Of a DNA stretch of 64,000 nucleotides, positions 46,116 to 57,300 are shown one piece after another (the first letter of the stretch is position 1; each line of letters opens with the position of its first letter). Source of the DNA: Rhizobium sp. AAP43 (GTDB lineage Bacteria > Pseudomonadota > Alphaproteobacteria > Rhizobiales > Rhizobiaceae). The DNA is taken from positions 59,834 to 123,833 of the forward strand of contig NZ_LJHS01000041.1 of the NCBI RefSeq assembly GCF_001296045.1, read 5' to 3'. Below the pieces are notes generated by a model. The model had not been told where the DNA came from. It searched no databases and worked only from the letters and a program-made list of their open reading frames with translations. The position numbers and the translations under genes are program-made.

Positions 46116-47228
46116 TCAGCGCAGGAAAGCGCGAAAGCGCCGCAGCGAAAGGACGAAGAAGACGGCGGCAATCGCCGCCAGCGCCAGGATCTGCGGCCAG
46201 ACCACGTCGAGACCGGCATTCCGGAACAGGACTGCCTGAGCCATGATGACGAAATGCGTGTTGGGGGCCGCCGACATGATCCACTGGATCACATCCGGCA
46301 TGCTTTCACGCGGTGTCATCCCACCCGAGAGGATCTGGAGGGGCAGAAGCACCAGCATCAGCAGCAGACCGAATTGCGGCATGGAGCCCGCGACCGTGGC
46401 AAGGAAGATGCCCATGCAGGTCGCGGCGACCAGTTGCAGTGCTGCACCGAGAAGAAACAGCACCATCGAACCCTGAAGCGGCACATCAAGCGCGCCCTGC
46501 ACCACGACAAACAGCGAATACATGGTCGCCAGCAGCACGACCAGACCCATGGACCAGACCTTGCCGAGCATGATTTCCGTCGGGGTGACCGGCATGACCA
46601 GCAGATGCTCGATCGTGCCATGTTCCCGCTCCCGGATGAGGGCAGCCCCCGTCAGGATGATCGAGAGCATGGTGACGGTCGAGATCACCTCGTTGATTGC
46701 GCCGAACCAGGCCTGCGACAGTTCCGGATTGAAACGCGCCCTGAGCGATAGCTGCACCGGGGCTGGCGCCAAGCGCTCGCCGCGATCGACGAAGGCGTCG
46801 ATTTCACCGCTGACGATCTCCTGAATGTACCGGCCACCGGAGAAAGCTTGCGTCATCCGCGTGGCGTCGACGTTGAGCTGGATCGATGGCGCCTTGCCGG
46901 CCAGAAGGTCGCGCTGGAAATTGGGCGGGATGTCGAGAACGAATGTGTCGAGGCCAGCATTCATGCGTTGATCCATCACGCTGGGATCAATCAGTTTCGG
47001 GGTCAGGAAATGCGGCGGATAGAACGCATCCACGATACGGGCCGACAGCGGCGAGCGATCCTCATCGACGATGGAGATCGCCGCCTTGTTCAGGCTCTCC
47101 GGGGCCGCGGTTGCGGCGGTGTAGATGTTCAGCGTGAAGGCATAGACGATCAGCAACAACAGGGCGGGGTCCCGCGCCAGCCCGCGCAACTCTTTGATGC
47201 CGAGATTGAGAATATTGGCGAGCTTCAT
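46116..47228 (-). CDS. ABC-2 type permease, YhhJ-like
   Basis: 370 residues: one N-terminal helix, a large periplasmic loop (residues about 45-170), then five helices with REREHGTIEHLLVMPVTPTE, the ABC-2 exporter motif, and QILSGGMTPRESMP. It follows the fused ATPase-permease gene by two bases and likely pairs with it, like E. coli yhhJ after rbbA. Substrate unknown. Confidence 0.88.
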   Translation of the reverse strand: MKLANILNLGIKELRGLARDPALLLLIVYAFTLNIYTAATAAPESLNKAAISIVDEDRSPLSARIVDAFYPPHFLTPKLIDPSVMDQRMNAGLDTFVLDIPPNFQRDLLAGKAPSIQLNVDATRMTQAFSGGRYIQEIVSGEIDAFVDRGERLAPAPVQLSLRARFNPELSQAWFGAINEVISTVTMLSIILTGAALIREREHGTIEHLLVMPVTPTEIMLGKVWSMGLVVLLATMYSLFVVVQGALDVPLQGSMVLFLLGAALQLVAATCMGIFLATVAGSMPQFGLLLMLVLLPLQILSGGMTPRESMPDVIQWIMSAAPNTHFVIMAQAVLFRNAGLDVVWPQILALAAIAAVFFVLSLRRFRAFLR

Positions 47229-47230
47229 CG

Positions 47231-50005
47231 TCAGTCCGCCTGTTTCTTGAGGAGAAGCGCCCCTGTCATCAGAAGCGCCGGGCCGGTTGCACTGAGGATC
47301 AGCAGTTCCGTGCCAAGATCCGAGAAGGCGAGCGCCTTGGAAAAGACGCCGCGGGAAATCGTGACAAAGTGGCTCGCCGGAAAGACGGCACCAATCATAG
47401 CGCCTGCGCCCTGCAAGGCCGAGACCGGATCGAGCATGCCGGAAAACTGCACCGAGGGGATGATCGTGGCGAGTGTCGTTGCAAAGATTGCAGCGATCTG
47501 GCTGCGCATGAAGGTCGACAGGAGCAGGCCGAGCGCGGTGGATGCGAAGACGTAGAAAAAGGCCCCGAGCGTCAGCGCCGGGATGCTTCCCGTCAGTGGC
47601 ACCTGAAAACCGAAGAGGGCAAAACCTGTCAGGATCAGGAAATTGAGCATGGCAATTCCGAGATAGGGCAATTGTTTGCCGAGCAGGAATTCCAGCCGCG
47701 TGACCGGCGTGACATAGAAATTGATGATCGAGCCCAGTTCCTTTTCGCGAACGACACTCAGAACCGACAGCATGGCCGGGATCAACATCAGGAGAAGCGG
47801 AATGACCGCAGGCACCATGGAGACGAGACTCGAGAGATCGGGATTGTAGCGATAGCGTAGCTCAAGGCCGAACCGCCCGGTCACGGCCGTATCGCCATAA
47901 GCTTCTCTGATCTTGCGGGCGAGCCAGGTCGCGTGCATGCCCTGCACATAGCCGGAGACCGTCTCTGCTCGCGACGGCATTGCCCCGTCGATCCAGGCAC
48001 CGACTTCGACCGTCATGTCGCCACGGGCGATGTTCCGACCAAAACCCGCCGGGATTTCGATCGCCAGATTGATCTCGCCGGCACGCATGCGCGCATCCAG
48101 TTCGGCGTGATCGCGGATCGGCGGACGCTCGATGAAGTAGCGCGAACCAGCGATTTCCTGAACGTAATCGCGGCTGGTCACCGTGTCGTCCCGGTCCAGC
48201 ACGGCAAAGGTCAGGTCCTGAACGTCGAGATTGATTCCGTAACCGATGACGAACATCAGGATCAGGCTGCCGATCAGCGCAAGCGTCGCGCGGATCGGGT
48301 CACGGCGAAGCTCCAGTGCTTCCCGCCCGCTATAGGCGAGGAGACGCCGCAGGTCGATGACGCGGTGCGCATTGCCGGGCACTGTGTTTGTCAGAGACGG
48401 AGCCTGCGCTGCCGGCACGGCGGCTGGGCCGGGTTTGTCGCCGCCCTCCCCGATCGCCTCTTCCAGATAGCTGATGAAGGCTTCGTCGAGACTGTTCGAT
48501 TGCCGGCTCTCAATGATCGCCTGCGGCGTGTCGGTAACCAGCACCCGGCCGGCATGCATCAGCGAAATGCGGTCGCAGAGCATGGCCTCGTTCATGAAAT
48601 GGGTCGACACGAAAATAGTCACGCCATCGCCACGCGACAGGTCGGAAAGGATCTGCCAGAAGGCGTCTCGCGCCACGGGATCGACACCCGATGTCGGCTC
48701 GTCGAGGATCAGGATATCGGGGCCATGGATCATCGCAACGGCCAGCGACAGCCGCTGGCGCATGCCAAGTGGCAATGCCTCAGGCCATTCGTCGAGCACG
48801 GCCTCCAGCCCGAAACGGCCGGCCATGTCAGCCAGTCGTGGTCCGATCCCCGCTTCGTCCATGCCGAACAGACGGCCGTGCAGTTCCAGGTTCTGCCGCA
48901 CGGTCAATTCGCCATAAAGCGAGAAGGCCTGGCTCATATAGCCCACCCGCCGCCGCATATCGATATCGCGCGGATCAACCGCATGACCGAAGACTTCCGC
49001 ACGGCCTTGGCTTGCGGCAAGAAGACCTGTGAGCATCTTCATCGTCGTCGTCTTGCCGCAGCCGTTGGACCCCAGAAATCCGAAGATCTCGCCGCGCGGG
49101 ATTTCGAAGCTGACATCGTCGACCGCGGTGAATTCGCCGAAGCGCATGGTCAGGTGATCCGCACGGATCGCGATGTCAGCCTCATGCCCGTCCGCTCGCT
49201 TGGGAATGGCGACAGGCGCGTGGCGCCCGCGCTTGTCTTCCGGCAGAAGCGCGATGAAGGCAGTATCAAGCGACATGGTTCCGGTTTTCGCCATGAGCTC
49301 GGCCGGCGTCCCCGTGTCGAGGATGCGCCCGCCATCCATGGCGACCAGCCAGTCAAAGCGTGCAGCCTCCTCCATATAGGCGGTCGCCACGATCACGCTC
49401 ATGCCGGGACGCGTGGCGCGGATACCCTCGATCAGCTGCCAGAACTGCCGTCGCGACAGAGGGTCAACGCCGGTGGTCGGCTCGTCGAGGATCAACAGGT
49501 CCGGATCATGGATCAGAGCGCAGCAGAGCCCGAGCTTCTGCTTCATTCCGCCCGAAAGCTTGCCGGCCGGTCGATCGGCGAAGGGCAAGAGGCCCGTGCT
49601 TTTCAAAAGCGCTGCGATCCGCGTCTCGCGCTCGATGCGGTCCTGCCCGAACAGCCGTCCGAAAAAATCGGCATTCTCGAAGACCGAAAGCGTCGGATAC
49701 AGATTCTTGCCCAGCCCCTGCGGCATATAGGCGATCAGCGGGCATGTGCGGTTGCGGTGGCGTGCCGTCGCCATGTCGCCTCCGAGCACCTCGACATGAC
49801 CGGACTGGATTTTGCGCGCCCCTGATATCAGCGATAACAGGCTCGACTTGCCGACCCCATCCGGCCCGATCAGGCCGACCATTTGACCCGCCGGAATGGT
49901 CAGCGTCACGGAATCGAGGGCGCGTGTCTTGCCATAGGCGAGACTGACCCCTTCGATCCGTGCCACATCGCGCGGCTGGCTCATGTCGCTTGGCAGACCA
50001 TTCAT
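47231..50005 (-). CDS. rbbA: RbbA-like fused double ATPase and ABC-2 permease
   Basis: 924 residues from ATG 50005, right after the stop of the HlyD gene (TGAGATG); a start at 50068 would overlap it by 60 bases. It has two ATPase halves and a C-terminal ABC-2 membrane domain in one chain. Half 1: [37 protein letters not shown]. Half 2: GSNGCGKTT, a degenerate signature [27 protein letters not shown]. The membrane part has [20 protein letters not shown]. The layout is that of E. coli RbbA/YhiH (911 residues), between yhiI and yhhJ. Export of a drug or other small molecule is likely; a ribosome-linked role has been claimed for E. coli RbbA. Confidence 0.85.
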   Translation of the reverse strand: MNGLPSDMSQPRDVARIEGVSLAYGKTRALDSVTLTIPAGQMVGLIGPDGVGKSSLLSLISGARKIQSGHVEVLGGDMATARHRNRTCPLIAYMPQGLGKNLYPTLSVFENADFFGRLFGQDRIERETRIAALLKSTGLLPFADRPAGKLSGGMKQKLGLCCALIHDPDLLILDEPTTGVDPLSRRQFWQLIEGIRATRPGMSVIVATAYMEEAARFDWLVAMDGGRILDTGTPAELMAKTGTMSLDTAFIALLPEDKRGRHAPVAIPKRADGHEADIAIRADHLTMRFGEFTAVDDVSFEIPRGEIFGFLGSNGCGKTTTMKMLTGLLAASQGRAEVFGHAVDPRDIDMRRRVGYMSQAFSLYGELTVRQNLELHGRLFGMDEAGIGPRLADMAGRFGLEAVLDEWPEALPLGMRQRLSLAVAMIHGPDILILDEPTSGVDPVARDAFWQILSDLSRGDGVTIFVSTHFMNEAMLCDRISLMHAGRVLVTDTPQAIIESRQSNSLDEAFISYLEEAIGEGGDKPGPAAVPAAQAPSLTNTVPGNAHRVIDLRRLLAYSGREALELRRDPIRATLALIGSLILMFVIGYGINLDVQDLTFAVLDRDDTVTSRDYVQEIAGSRYFIERPPIRDHAELDARMRAGEINLAIEIPAGFGRNIARGDMTVEVGAWIDGAMPSRAETVSGYVQGMHATWLARKIREAYGDTAVTGRFGLELRYRYNPDLSSLVSMVPAVIPLLLMLIPAMLSVLSVVREKELGSIINFYVTPVTRLEFLLGKQLPYLGIAMLNFLILTGFALFGFQVPLTGSIPALTLGAFFYVFASTALGLLLSTFMRSQIAAIFATTLATIIPSVQFSGMLDPVSALQGAGAMIGAVFPASHFVTISRGVFSKALAFSDLGTELLILSATGPALLMTGALLLKKQAD

Positions 50006-50006
50006 C

Positions 50007-51077
50007 TCATTCGACCAGCGTGCCGGAGAGCGCCTCAGGCCATTCGGCCTTCGGGTCGAGTTTGACATAGGCCATGCCCGGCAGTCCGGTTTTGACCTGC
50101 GCGATGTATTTCGTCAGCAGCGCCGGCGGGATCTGCGCCTTGACCCGGAACATCAGCTTTTGCCGCTCCTCCTCGGTCTCCACCGTCTTCGGGGTGAACT
50201 GGGCGACATCGGCGACGAAGCTGATCGTGGCGGGGATCAGATAGTCAGGGGCTGCATCCAGCACCAGGCGCGCTTCCGCCCCGAGGGCCACCCGGCCGGC
50301 TTCCGATGTGGGCAGGAAAAATGCCATATACACGTCCCCGAGGTCGACGATGTTCAGAACACGCCCCCCGGCCGCCAGCACTTCGCCTGCCTGAGCCACG
50401 CGGTATTGCACGCGCCCGTCGCGCGGGGAGCGCAGCGTGCTGTCGCGGATTTCGGCATCTATGCTATCGATTCCGGCCTTTGCTGCATCCACCATGGCGC
50501 CGGCATCGACGACCTGAGCCTTGGCAGCCCCGATTGCTGCATCCGCGGCGGCCACCTGAGCAATGGCCGCGGCCAGCGCCGCACGCGCGCCGGCCAGCGC
50601 TGCCCGATCATCGTCGACCTGCTGCTGGCTGGTCGTCCGGCTTTCCATCAACCGTTCGGCCCTGGCAAGCTTGATTTCGGCCGCGTCCAGCTCGGCCTCG
50701 CGCTGGGTGACGACCGCTTCTGCTGCACGGCGCTCTGCCTCGCGTTGCGCCACGACGCTTTCAGCCGTCCCGACACCAATTTCGGCCCTGCGTGCCGCGG
50801 CTTCCGACTGGCGTCTTTGCGCCTCCAACTGTTCGGTATCCATGACCGCCAGCACCTGGCCTGCGGAGGCGAAGTCCCCTTCATCGACCAGTATCTCCTT
50901 CAAGCGGCCGGGGGATTTCGTCGCGATTGCAATTTCCACCGCCTCGATGCGGCCGTTGCCGCTGGCAATCGAGACCGGCAGGCCGTTGCCTTCAAAGCCC
51001 TTCCAGCCATAATAGGCCGCACCGCCCGCCACCAGCACCAGGATTGCGACCACATAGGCGCTCTGCCGCTTTGCCAT
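50007..51077 (-). CDS. HlyD-family membrane fusion protein, YhiI-like
   Basis: 356 residues. One N-terminal membrane anchor ([18 protein letters not shown]), a split lipoyl half ([26 protein letters not shown]), a long Ala/Glu/Arg/Gln-rich coiled coil (residues about 85-210) and the second lipoyl half with [20 protein letters not shown]. It bridges the inner-membrane ABC parts to the outer membrane. First gene of the three-gene export operon. Confidence 0.9.
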   Translation of the reverse strand: MAKRQSAYVVAILVLVAGGAAYYGWKGFEGNGLPVSIASGNGRIEAVEIAIATKSPGRLKEILVDEGDFASAGQVLAVMDTEQLEAQRRQSEAAARRAEIGVGTAESVVAQREAERRAAEAVVTQREAELDAAEIKLARAERLMESRTTSQQQVDDDRAALAGARAALAAAIAQVAAADAAIGAAKAQVVDAGAMVDAAKAGIDSIDAEIRDSTLRSPRDGRVQYRVAQAGEVLAAGGRVLNIVDLGDVYMAFFLPTSEAGRVALGAEARLVLDAAPDYLIPATISFVADVAQFTPKTVETEEERQKLMFRVKAQIPPALLTKYIAQVKTGLPGMAYVKLDPKAEWPEALSGTLVE

Positions 51078-51202
51078 GCCGAATTCTCCGCCTTGACCTC
51101 ATCTCCGCGAATGCGGACCGGTCGTGAGACTACGCGGCGTGGTGGTTCGATCGCTTGATGCACATCAATTCCGAAGCGATGATCGCGCAGGAAAGCCAAA
51201 CG

Positions 51203-51232
51203 AAAACACCGCCCCGGCAAGCCGGTGCGGTG
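51203..51232 (-). terminator. Terminator of galE
   Basis: On the minus strand CACCGCACCGG / CCGGGGCGGTG (51232-51207, one mismatch) followed by TTTTCG, 27 bases after the galE stop. Confidence 0.8.
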
Positions 51233-51258
51233 TGTGTCTCATGCTGCGAAAAAGGCTT

Positions 51259-52293
51259 TCAGAAGCGACTGCCGAGAAGCCGGCGGCGCAGATCGCGAAT
51301 ATCGTCCCTCGGCAGGTCGCCCAGCCTGCGTTCCCAGGCCAGCGCTGTGGACACGATCACATCAAGATCGTCATTCTGCGGCTCCCAGCCGAGAACCCGT
51401 CTCGCCAGCGTCGAATCCGCCACGACCAGCGGCGCGTCGCCCGGACGGCGCGGTGCGTAGTCGACGACAAAGTTATGGTTGGTCGAACGCCGGACAGCCT
51501 CGATGATATCGAGAACCGAGTAGCCCCGCCCGTAACCACAATTGGCAACCAGTGGGCCGCCACCACGGCGCAGGTAATCCAGCGCCCTCAAATGGGCATC
51601 GACCAGATCATTGACATGGATGAAGTCGCGCACGCCCGTCCCATCGGGCGTTTCATAGTCGGTGCCGTAGACCGACATCGACGGACGCTTGCCAAGAGCG
51701 GCCTCGCAGGCGACCTTCAGAAGGTGGGTGGCGCCGGCTGCAGAATTGCCGGTGCGGCCCTTCACATCGGCACCGGCCACATTGAAGTAGCGCAGCGCGA
51801 CATAGTTCAGGCCATGGGCGCGCGAGGTGTCGCGCAGCATCTGCTCGCTCATCAGTTTCGACTGGCCATAGGGCGTCTCTGGCCTTAGCGGCGCATCCTC
51901 GCGGATCGGCTGGGGCGTTTCCGGCAGGCCATAGACGGCAGCGGTCGACGAGAAGATCAGCTTGTCGATGCCGGCTTTCACCGCAGCGGTCAGCAGCTTG
52001 TGGGTATTGCCTGTGTTGTTTTCATAATAGGCGAGCGGATCTGCGATCGATTCCGGCACGATGATCGAGCCGGCGAAATGGATGACCGCCTCGATCTCGT
52101 TCTCCGCAAAAATCTGCTTCAGCACGGATGGCTTGCCGATGTCGCCGAGGTAAAAGCGGGCCTCAGGCGCGACTGCCGAGCGCAGGCCCGTCGACAGTCG
52201 ATCGACGACCACGACGTCCTCGCCCTGGTCGATGAGCGCCCAGACCATGTGACTGCCAATATAGCCGGCACCACCTGTCACCAAGATCGCCAT
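51259..52293 (-). CDS. galE: UDP-glucose 4-epimerase
   Basis: 344 residues. NAD-binding start VTGGAGYIGSHMVWAL, catalytic SSTAAVYG with YGQSK, YFNVAGAD, and VRDFIHVNDLVDAHLRAL. It interconverts UDP-glucose and UDP-galactose for surface polysaccharide; rhizobial homologues are also called exoB. It stands alone with its own terminator. Confidence 0.93.
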   Translation of the reverse strand: MAILVTGGAGYIGSHMVWALIDQGEDVVVVDRLSTGLRSAVAPEARFYLGDIGKPSVLKQIFAENEIEAVIHFAGSIIVPESIADPLAYYENNTGNTHKLLTAAVKAGIDKLIFSSTAAVYGLPETPQPIREDAPLRPETPYGQSKLMSEQMLRDTSRAHGLNYVALRYFNVAGADVKGRTGNSAAGATHLLKVACEAALGKRPSMSVYGTDYETPDGTGVRDFIHVNDLVDAHLRALDYLRRGGGPLVANCGYGRGYSVLDIIEAVRRSTNHNFVVDYAPRRPGDAPLVVADSTLARRVLGWEPQNDDLDVIVSTALAWERRLGDLPRDDIRDLRRRLLGSRF

Positions 52294-52457
52294 GATTTTT
52301 CTTCCCGTTCTTATAGTTGGGAAGAGAAAAGCACGGCGACCTTTCCGACTGCTTATTTAAGGCACCCAAGCCTCTGATTTCGCGCAGTTTTCGGGCAAGA
52401 TGCTTAAGGACCCACAAAGCCGATCCGTCGCATTTTATCGATCGGTACCGATCGACG

Positions 52458-53627
52458 TCAGAGCGCCTTGATGTAGTCCACGAGCCGCGTAGCGGCATCC
52501 TCGATATGCGCCGGATTGCGCAGGAAGCACGCCCGCAAGAACGGCAGACCACCTTCACCGAAGGCCGTTCCGGGCGCCAAGCCCACGCCCGTCTTGTCGA
52601 CGATATCGAGTGCGGCCTGACGGCTGTCCTTGATCCCGTCGATCTTCAGGAAGGCATACAGCGCGCCTTCCGGCTTCAGCGTCTCGACGCGGTTGGTGGC
52701 AATCAGTGCATCGCAGAGGATGTCGCGCGAGGCTGTGGCACGGGCGATATTCTCGCGCACGAAATCATCACCCTGGTCGAGCGCAACGACCGCGCCGCGC
52801 TGCATGAACTGGGCAACACCGGAGGTGGAATACTGGATCAGGTTCTCCAGCACCTGGCCGAGTTCCGGCGGAGCGACAATCCAGCCGACGCGCCAGCCGG
52901 TCATCGACCAGTTCTTCGAGAAGGAATTGGCGAAGATCACCCTGTCACCCGCTTCCATTACATCGAGGAAGGAGGGCGCGCGCTCCGTGCCGCCGTAATA
53001 ATAGAGGGCATAGATCTCATCGGCGAGGATCCAGATGCCGTGGCGGCGCGCGATCTCGAGGATCGCCTTCAGGTCATCCTGTGACGCCGTCCAACCGGTC
53101 GGGTTCGACGGCGTGTTGATGAACAGCGCGCGCGTCTTCGGCGTGATCGCCTTTTCCAACCGGTCGAGATCGAGAACCCAGCGACCGTCGGTGAAGGAAA
53201 GCGGCACGCAGACGGATTTTGCACCGGCCAGATCGATGGCCGAGACGATGTTCGGCCAGCAGGGCGAGAGGTAAATCATTTCGTCGCCGGGGGCAGTCAG
53301 CGCCTGTACGGCAAGCGCAATCGCCTGCATGCCGGAGGCCGTGACATAGAAATGCTCCGCCGGAAGATCGACGGCAAAATGGCGATTATAGTAGCGCGAC
53401 AACGAATCGCGCAGTTCGGGAATGCCACGCTGCCAGGTGTAGAAGGTCTCGCCGCCGAGAAGGGCGTCGCTCGCTGCCTTATTGATGAAATCAGGCGTGG
53501 GAAGGTCGCCTTCGCCTGCCCAGAGCGGCAGGAGATTATCACGGCCACGCGCATAATTGATGATCTCGACGATACCGCTTTCGGGGGCGGCAAGGGCGCG
53601 CGGGCTCAGGTCTTTCAAAAGAGGCAT
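52458..53627 (-). CDS. PLP-dependent aminotransferase, class I/II
   Basis: 389 residues, fold type I. The PLP Lys lies in NSFSKNWSMTGWRVGWI, the Asp/Tyr in ILADEIYALYYY, and NTPSNPTGW and the C-terminal LRACFLRNP carry the conserved Asn and Arg. It belongs to the broad aspartate-type aminotransferases; the amino acid pair cannot be fixed. No operon partner is evident. Confidence 0.9.
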   Translation of the reverse strand: MPLLKDLSPRALAAPESGIVEIINYARGRDNLLPLWAGEGDLPTPDFINKAASDALLGGETFYTWQRGIPELRDSLSRYYNRHFAVDLPAEHFYVTASGMQAIALAVQALTAPGDEMIYLSPCWPNIVSAIDLAGAKSVCVPLSFTDGRWVLDLDRLEKAITPKTRALFINTPSNPTGWTASQDDLKAILEIARRHGIWILADEIYALYYYGGTERAPSFLDVMEAGDRVIFANSFSKNWSMTGWRVGWIVAPPELGQVLENLIQYSTSGVAQFMQRGAVVALDQGDDFVRENIARATASRDILCDALIATNRVETLKPEGALYAFLKIDGIKDSRQAALDIVDKTGVGLAPGTAFGEGGLPFLRACFLRNPAHIEDAATRLVDYIKAL

Positions 53628-53727
53628 CAGGGCAAAACTCCGGTCATCGATTGCGACGTGTCTAACCGATCACCGGTGATAAATCCCATGATTTTCCGTG
53701 AGCAGCGCATCGATGCGGGTGATGGGT

Positions 53728-53754
53728 GACGCAGCCCTGATCAGGGGCTGCGTC
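53728..53754. terminator. Perfect hairpin between mscL and the aminotransferase
   Basis: GACGCAGCCC (53728-53737), seven-base loop, GGGCTGCGTC (53745-53754), 11 bases after the mscL stop on the minus strand. No T-run, so its strength is uncertain. Confidence 0.5.
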
Positions 53755-53765
53755 GGATTGGCGGT

Positions 53766-54191
53766 TCAGCGCGACTTCAGGAGATCTCGGATTTCGGTCA
53801 GAAGCTGCACGTCTGCCGGCGGCGGCGCGGCATCGGTTGCCTTCTTTTCTTCCCGTTCCAGCGACCGGCGAAGCGTGTTCACGCCCTTGACCATCAGGAA
53901 GATGATCCAGGCCAGAATCAGGAAGTTGATGACCACGGTGATGAAGTTGCCATAGGCGAATACCGCGCCCTGCTCGCGCGCCGCAGCAAGCGAGGTGGCG
54001 GTGACATTGCTGCTCAGAGCCAGAAAGTAGTTGGAAAAATCGAAACCGCCGAACACCACGCCGACGATCGGCATGACGATGTCCTGCACCAGCGAATTGA
54101 CGATCAGTCCAAAGGCACCGCCGATGATCACGCCCACGGCGAGATCCATGACGTTGCCGCGTGCGATGAATGTCTTGAATTCGTTTAACAT
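53766..54191 (-). CDS. mscL: Large-conductance mechanosensitive channel
   Basis: 141 residues from ATG 54191 (an upstream frame extension to 54344 is not used). [21 protein letters not shown] is the MscL pore helix; the second helix is [19 protein letters not shown], and the cytoplasmic helix ends [12 protein letters not shown]. It opens under membrane tension to release solutes in osmotic downshock. Confidence 0.95.
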   Translation of the reverse strand: MLNEFKTFIARGNVMDLAVGVIIGGAFGLIVNSLVQDIVMPIVGVVFGGFDFSNYFLALSSNVTATSLAAAREQGAVFAYGNFITVVINFLILAWIIFLMVKGVNTLRRSLEREEKKATDAAPPPADVQLLTEIRDLLKSR

Positions 54192-54382
54192 GCCCCTGCT
54201 CCTATTTGCGTAGACGGCGCGGCCGCTGGGCCACGATTTATCGTTAACGAAGATTGACCTTTTCGAAAATGGTGAATCATCACCGGGACGGTGGACATGT
54301 TCGACTAAGGTCAATTTCCAAACGATTTGAAAAGCCTCAGACATGCCTTAAGGTTCCCTCGGGTGCAGGCGAGGAGGAACAC

Positions 54383-57300
54383 GTGCTCCCAGGATGGATC
54401 ATCGTTGCGACGGCACTCGGCTATCTGCTGCTGCTCTTTGCTGTGGCCAGCTATGGCGACCGACGCTCGCGCGTCAGAGGCGTGCCGGCCGGCGGACGCC
54501 CGGTGGTCTATGCGCTCAGCCTTGGCGTCTATTGCACGTCCTGGACCTATTTCGGCGGCGTGGGTCTCGCGGCCGAGCGCGGGCTCGAATACATGGCGAT
54601 CTATATCGGGCCAATCTTGATGTACACGCTCGGCATGCCGCTGATGCGCCGCATCGTCGAACTCGCCAAGACCGAAAAAATCACCTCCGGGGCTGACTTC
54701 GTCGCGGCGCGTTACGGCAAGAACCCAATTGTCGGCCTGCTTGTCACGATCATCTGCCTCGTCGGGATCATTCCCTATATCGCGCTGCAGCTGAAGGCGG
54801 TGTCGAGTTCGGTCGCGACCGTGATCGATCCATCCGCCTATGGGATCGGCACCGGCAATCTCTATTTCATCGACCTGCCGCTCATCGTCGCCTTCATGCT
54901 GGCCTGTTTCGCCGTCGTGTTCGGTACGCGCCATACGGACGCGACCGAGCATCAGGACGGCCTGATCCTGGCGATCGCGATGGAATCGGTGGTCAAGCTC
55001 GTCGCCTTCTGGACGCTCGGCCTCTTCGTCATCTATGCGATGTTCAACGGGCCCGCGGACCTGTGGCACAAGGCAACAAACAGCCCTGCGGTCATGGAGG
55101 TCCTCTCCTATGAAACCGCGCCGAGCCGGTGGCTGCTGCTGATCGGGCTGTCCGCCTTCGCCATCATCATGTTGCCGCGTCAGTTCCATGTGACAGTGGT
55201 CGAGAACCGCACGCCGCGAGAATTGCGCCTGGCCGGCATTCTCATGCCGATCTACCTCGTCGCCATCAACATCTTCGTCCTGCCGGCGGCCATTGCCGGC
55301 ATCATGATCTTTGGCGGCACCGGAGATGCGGATCTCTACGTGCTGTCGCTGCCGCTGGCCGCCGGGTCGAGCATTGTTTCCCTCGTCACCTTCATCGGCG
55401 GTTTTTCCGCAGCGACGGCCATGGTGATCGTCGCCTCGGTGGCGCTTGCGATAATGATTTCCAATGACATGGTCCTGCCGATCTTCCTGCGGCAGCGGCT
55501 TCTCGGCCGACCAAGCGCGCGCGAGGACTTCGCCCGAACGCTGCTGCATATCAGGCGCACGGCAATCTTCGGCGTCATGCTGCTCGGCTACATCTATTTC
55601 CGCTCGGCCGACAACACGACCGGGCTTGCCAAGATCGGGCTCTTGTCTTTCGCGGCCATCGCGCAGATCGCGCCTGCCATGCTGGGTGGCCTCATCTGGC
55701 GGAGGGCCAATGCGCGCGGGGCCATTGCAGGGCTTTGCACCGGCTTTCTCGCCTGGGCCTATCTTCTCTTCCTGCCGAGCCTTGGCGCCGAAGATCATTC
55801 CTGGATCGCATCACGCGTTCTCGGTTTCCTGCTTCCGGGCCTGTCGATGTTCGAACAGGCCCATGCAGATCCGCTGGTCAATGCCACACTGTTCAGCCTC
55901 CTGGTCAACACGCTTGCCTTCGTCATCGGATCGCTCAGCCGCAATCCGCGGCCGGTCGAGCGCATCCAGTCGGCGATCTTCATCAAGCGGCAGCCGCGCT
56001 CCAACTTCGCCACGCGCGGCTGGAAGACGAGTGTCGCGGTCGGAGACCTGAAGGCAGCCATCGCGCGCTATCTCGGCAATGAGCGGATGGAACGCTCTTT
56101 CCGCTCCTACGAGCAATCGGCCGGGCGCAAGCTCGCCGATGACAGCCCGGCCGACATGGCCTTCATCCACTTTTCCGAACAGCTGCTCGGTTCTGCCATC
56201 GGCTCCTCTTCTGCACGGCTGGTGCTGTCGTTGATCCTGCAAAAGGCCGAGGACCCGTCCGCCGATACCGTCTGGCTGCTCGACCAGGCCTCGGAGGCGC
56301 TGCAATACAATCAGGATATGCTGCAGACGGCGCTCTCCCAGATGGAACAGGGCATTGCCGTCTTCGACGCTTCCGACCGGCTGACGATCTGGAACCGTCG
56401 TTTCCGTATCCTTCTCGACCTGCCCGAACATGTCGGCCAGGTGGGCTTTCCGCTGGCGGACATGATCGCGATCCTCGGGCAGCGCGGCGATGTGCCGGAA
56501 GGCGGGGTATCGGCCGTCGTGCGCTCGTTCCATCAATTCGACCGGCCGTTCCAGATGGTCCTTGCCGGCGGCCAGCGGATCATCGAGGTGCGCTGCAATC
56601 TGATGCCCGACAAGGGCCTTGTCGCGACCTTCAGCGACATCACGGCCCGCGTCGAGGCAGACCTTGCGCTGAAGCAGGCAAACGAGACGCTGGAACAGCG
56701 CGTCAGCGAGCGCACGGCCGAGCTTACGCGCGTCAACCATGCTCTGGCCGAGGCCCGTGCCGCAGCCGACGAGGCCAATATCGGCAAGACGCGCTTCTTT
56801 GCCGCCGCCGGTCACGACATCCTGCAGCCGCTCAATGCCGCTCGCCTATACTCCTCGTCTTTGGTCGAGCGGATGGGCGTGTCCGACAACAGCGCACTGG
56901 TGCACAACATCGATTCCGCGCTGGAATCGGTGGAAAGCATCCTCGGCGCCGTGCTCGACATATCGCGTCTGGATACCGGCGCGATGAAGCCGCGCTTTTC
57001 GACCGTGCCGCTCGATACGCTCATGCAGCGGATCGCCACCGACTTTGCCCCCATGGCCCGCGAGAAGAAACTCAAGCTCGTGGTCATGCCCACTTCACTC
57101 TCGGTGCGTTCCGACCCGACGCTCCTGCGCCGCCTTGTCCAGAACCTCGTTTCCAACGCGATCAAGTACACGCCGGCTGGCCGTGTTGTGGTCGGCGCAC
57201 GCCGACAGGGCGACAAGGTGGTCATCCAGGTGACGGACAGCGGCATCGGCATTCCCGCGTCGAAATTCCGCACCGTGTTCAAAGAATTCGCCCGCCTTGA

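Noticed and set aside
47933..49825. Plus-strand frame opposite the RbbA-like gene
   Set aside because: Shadow of the two ATPase domains.
54311..55798. Minus-strand frame opposite the SSS domain of the hybrid kinase
   Set aside because: Charged antisense of hydrophobic helices.
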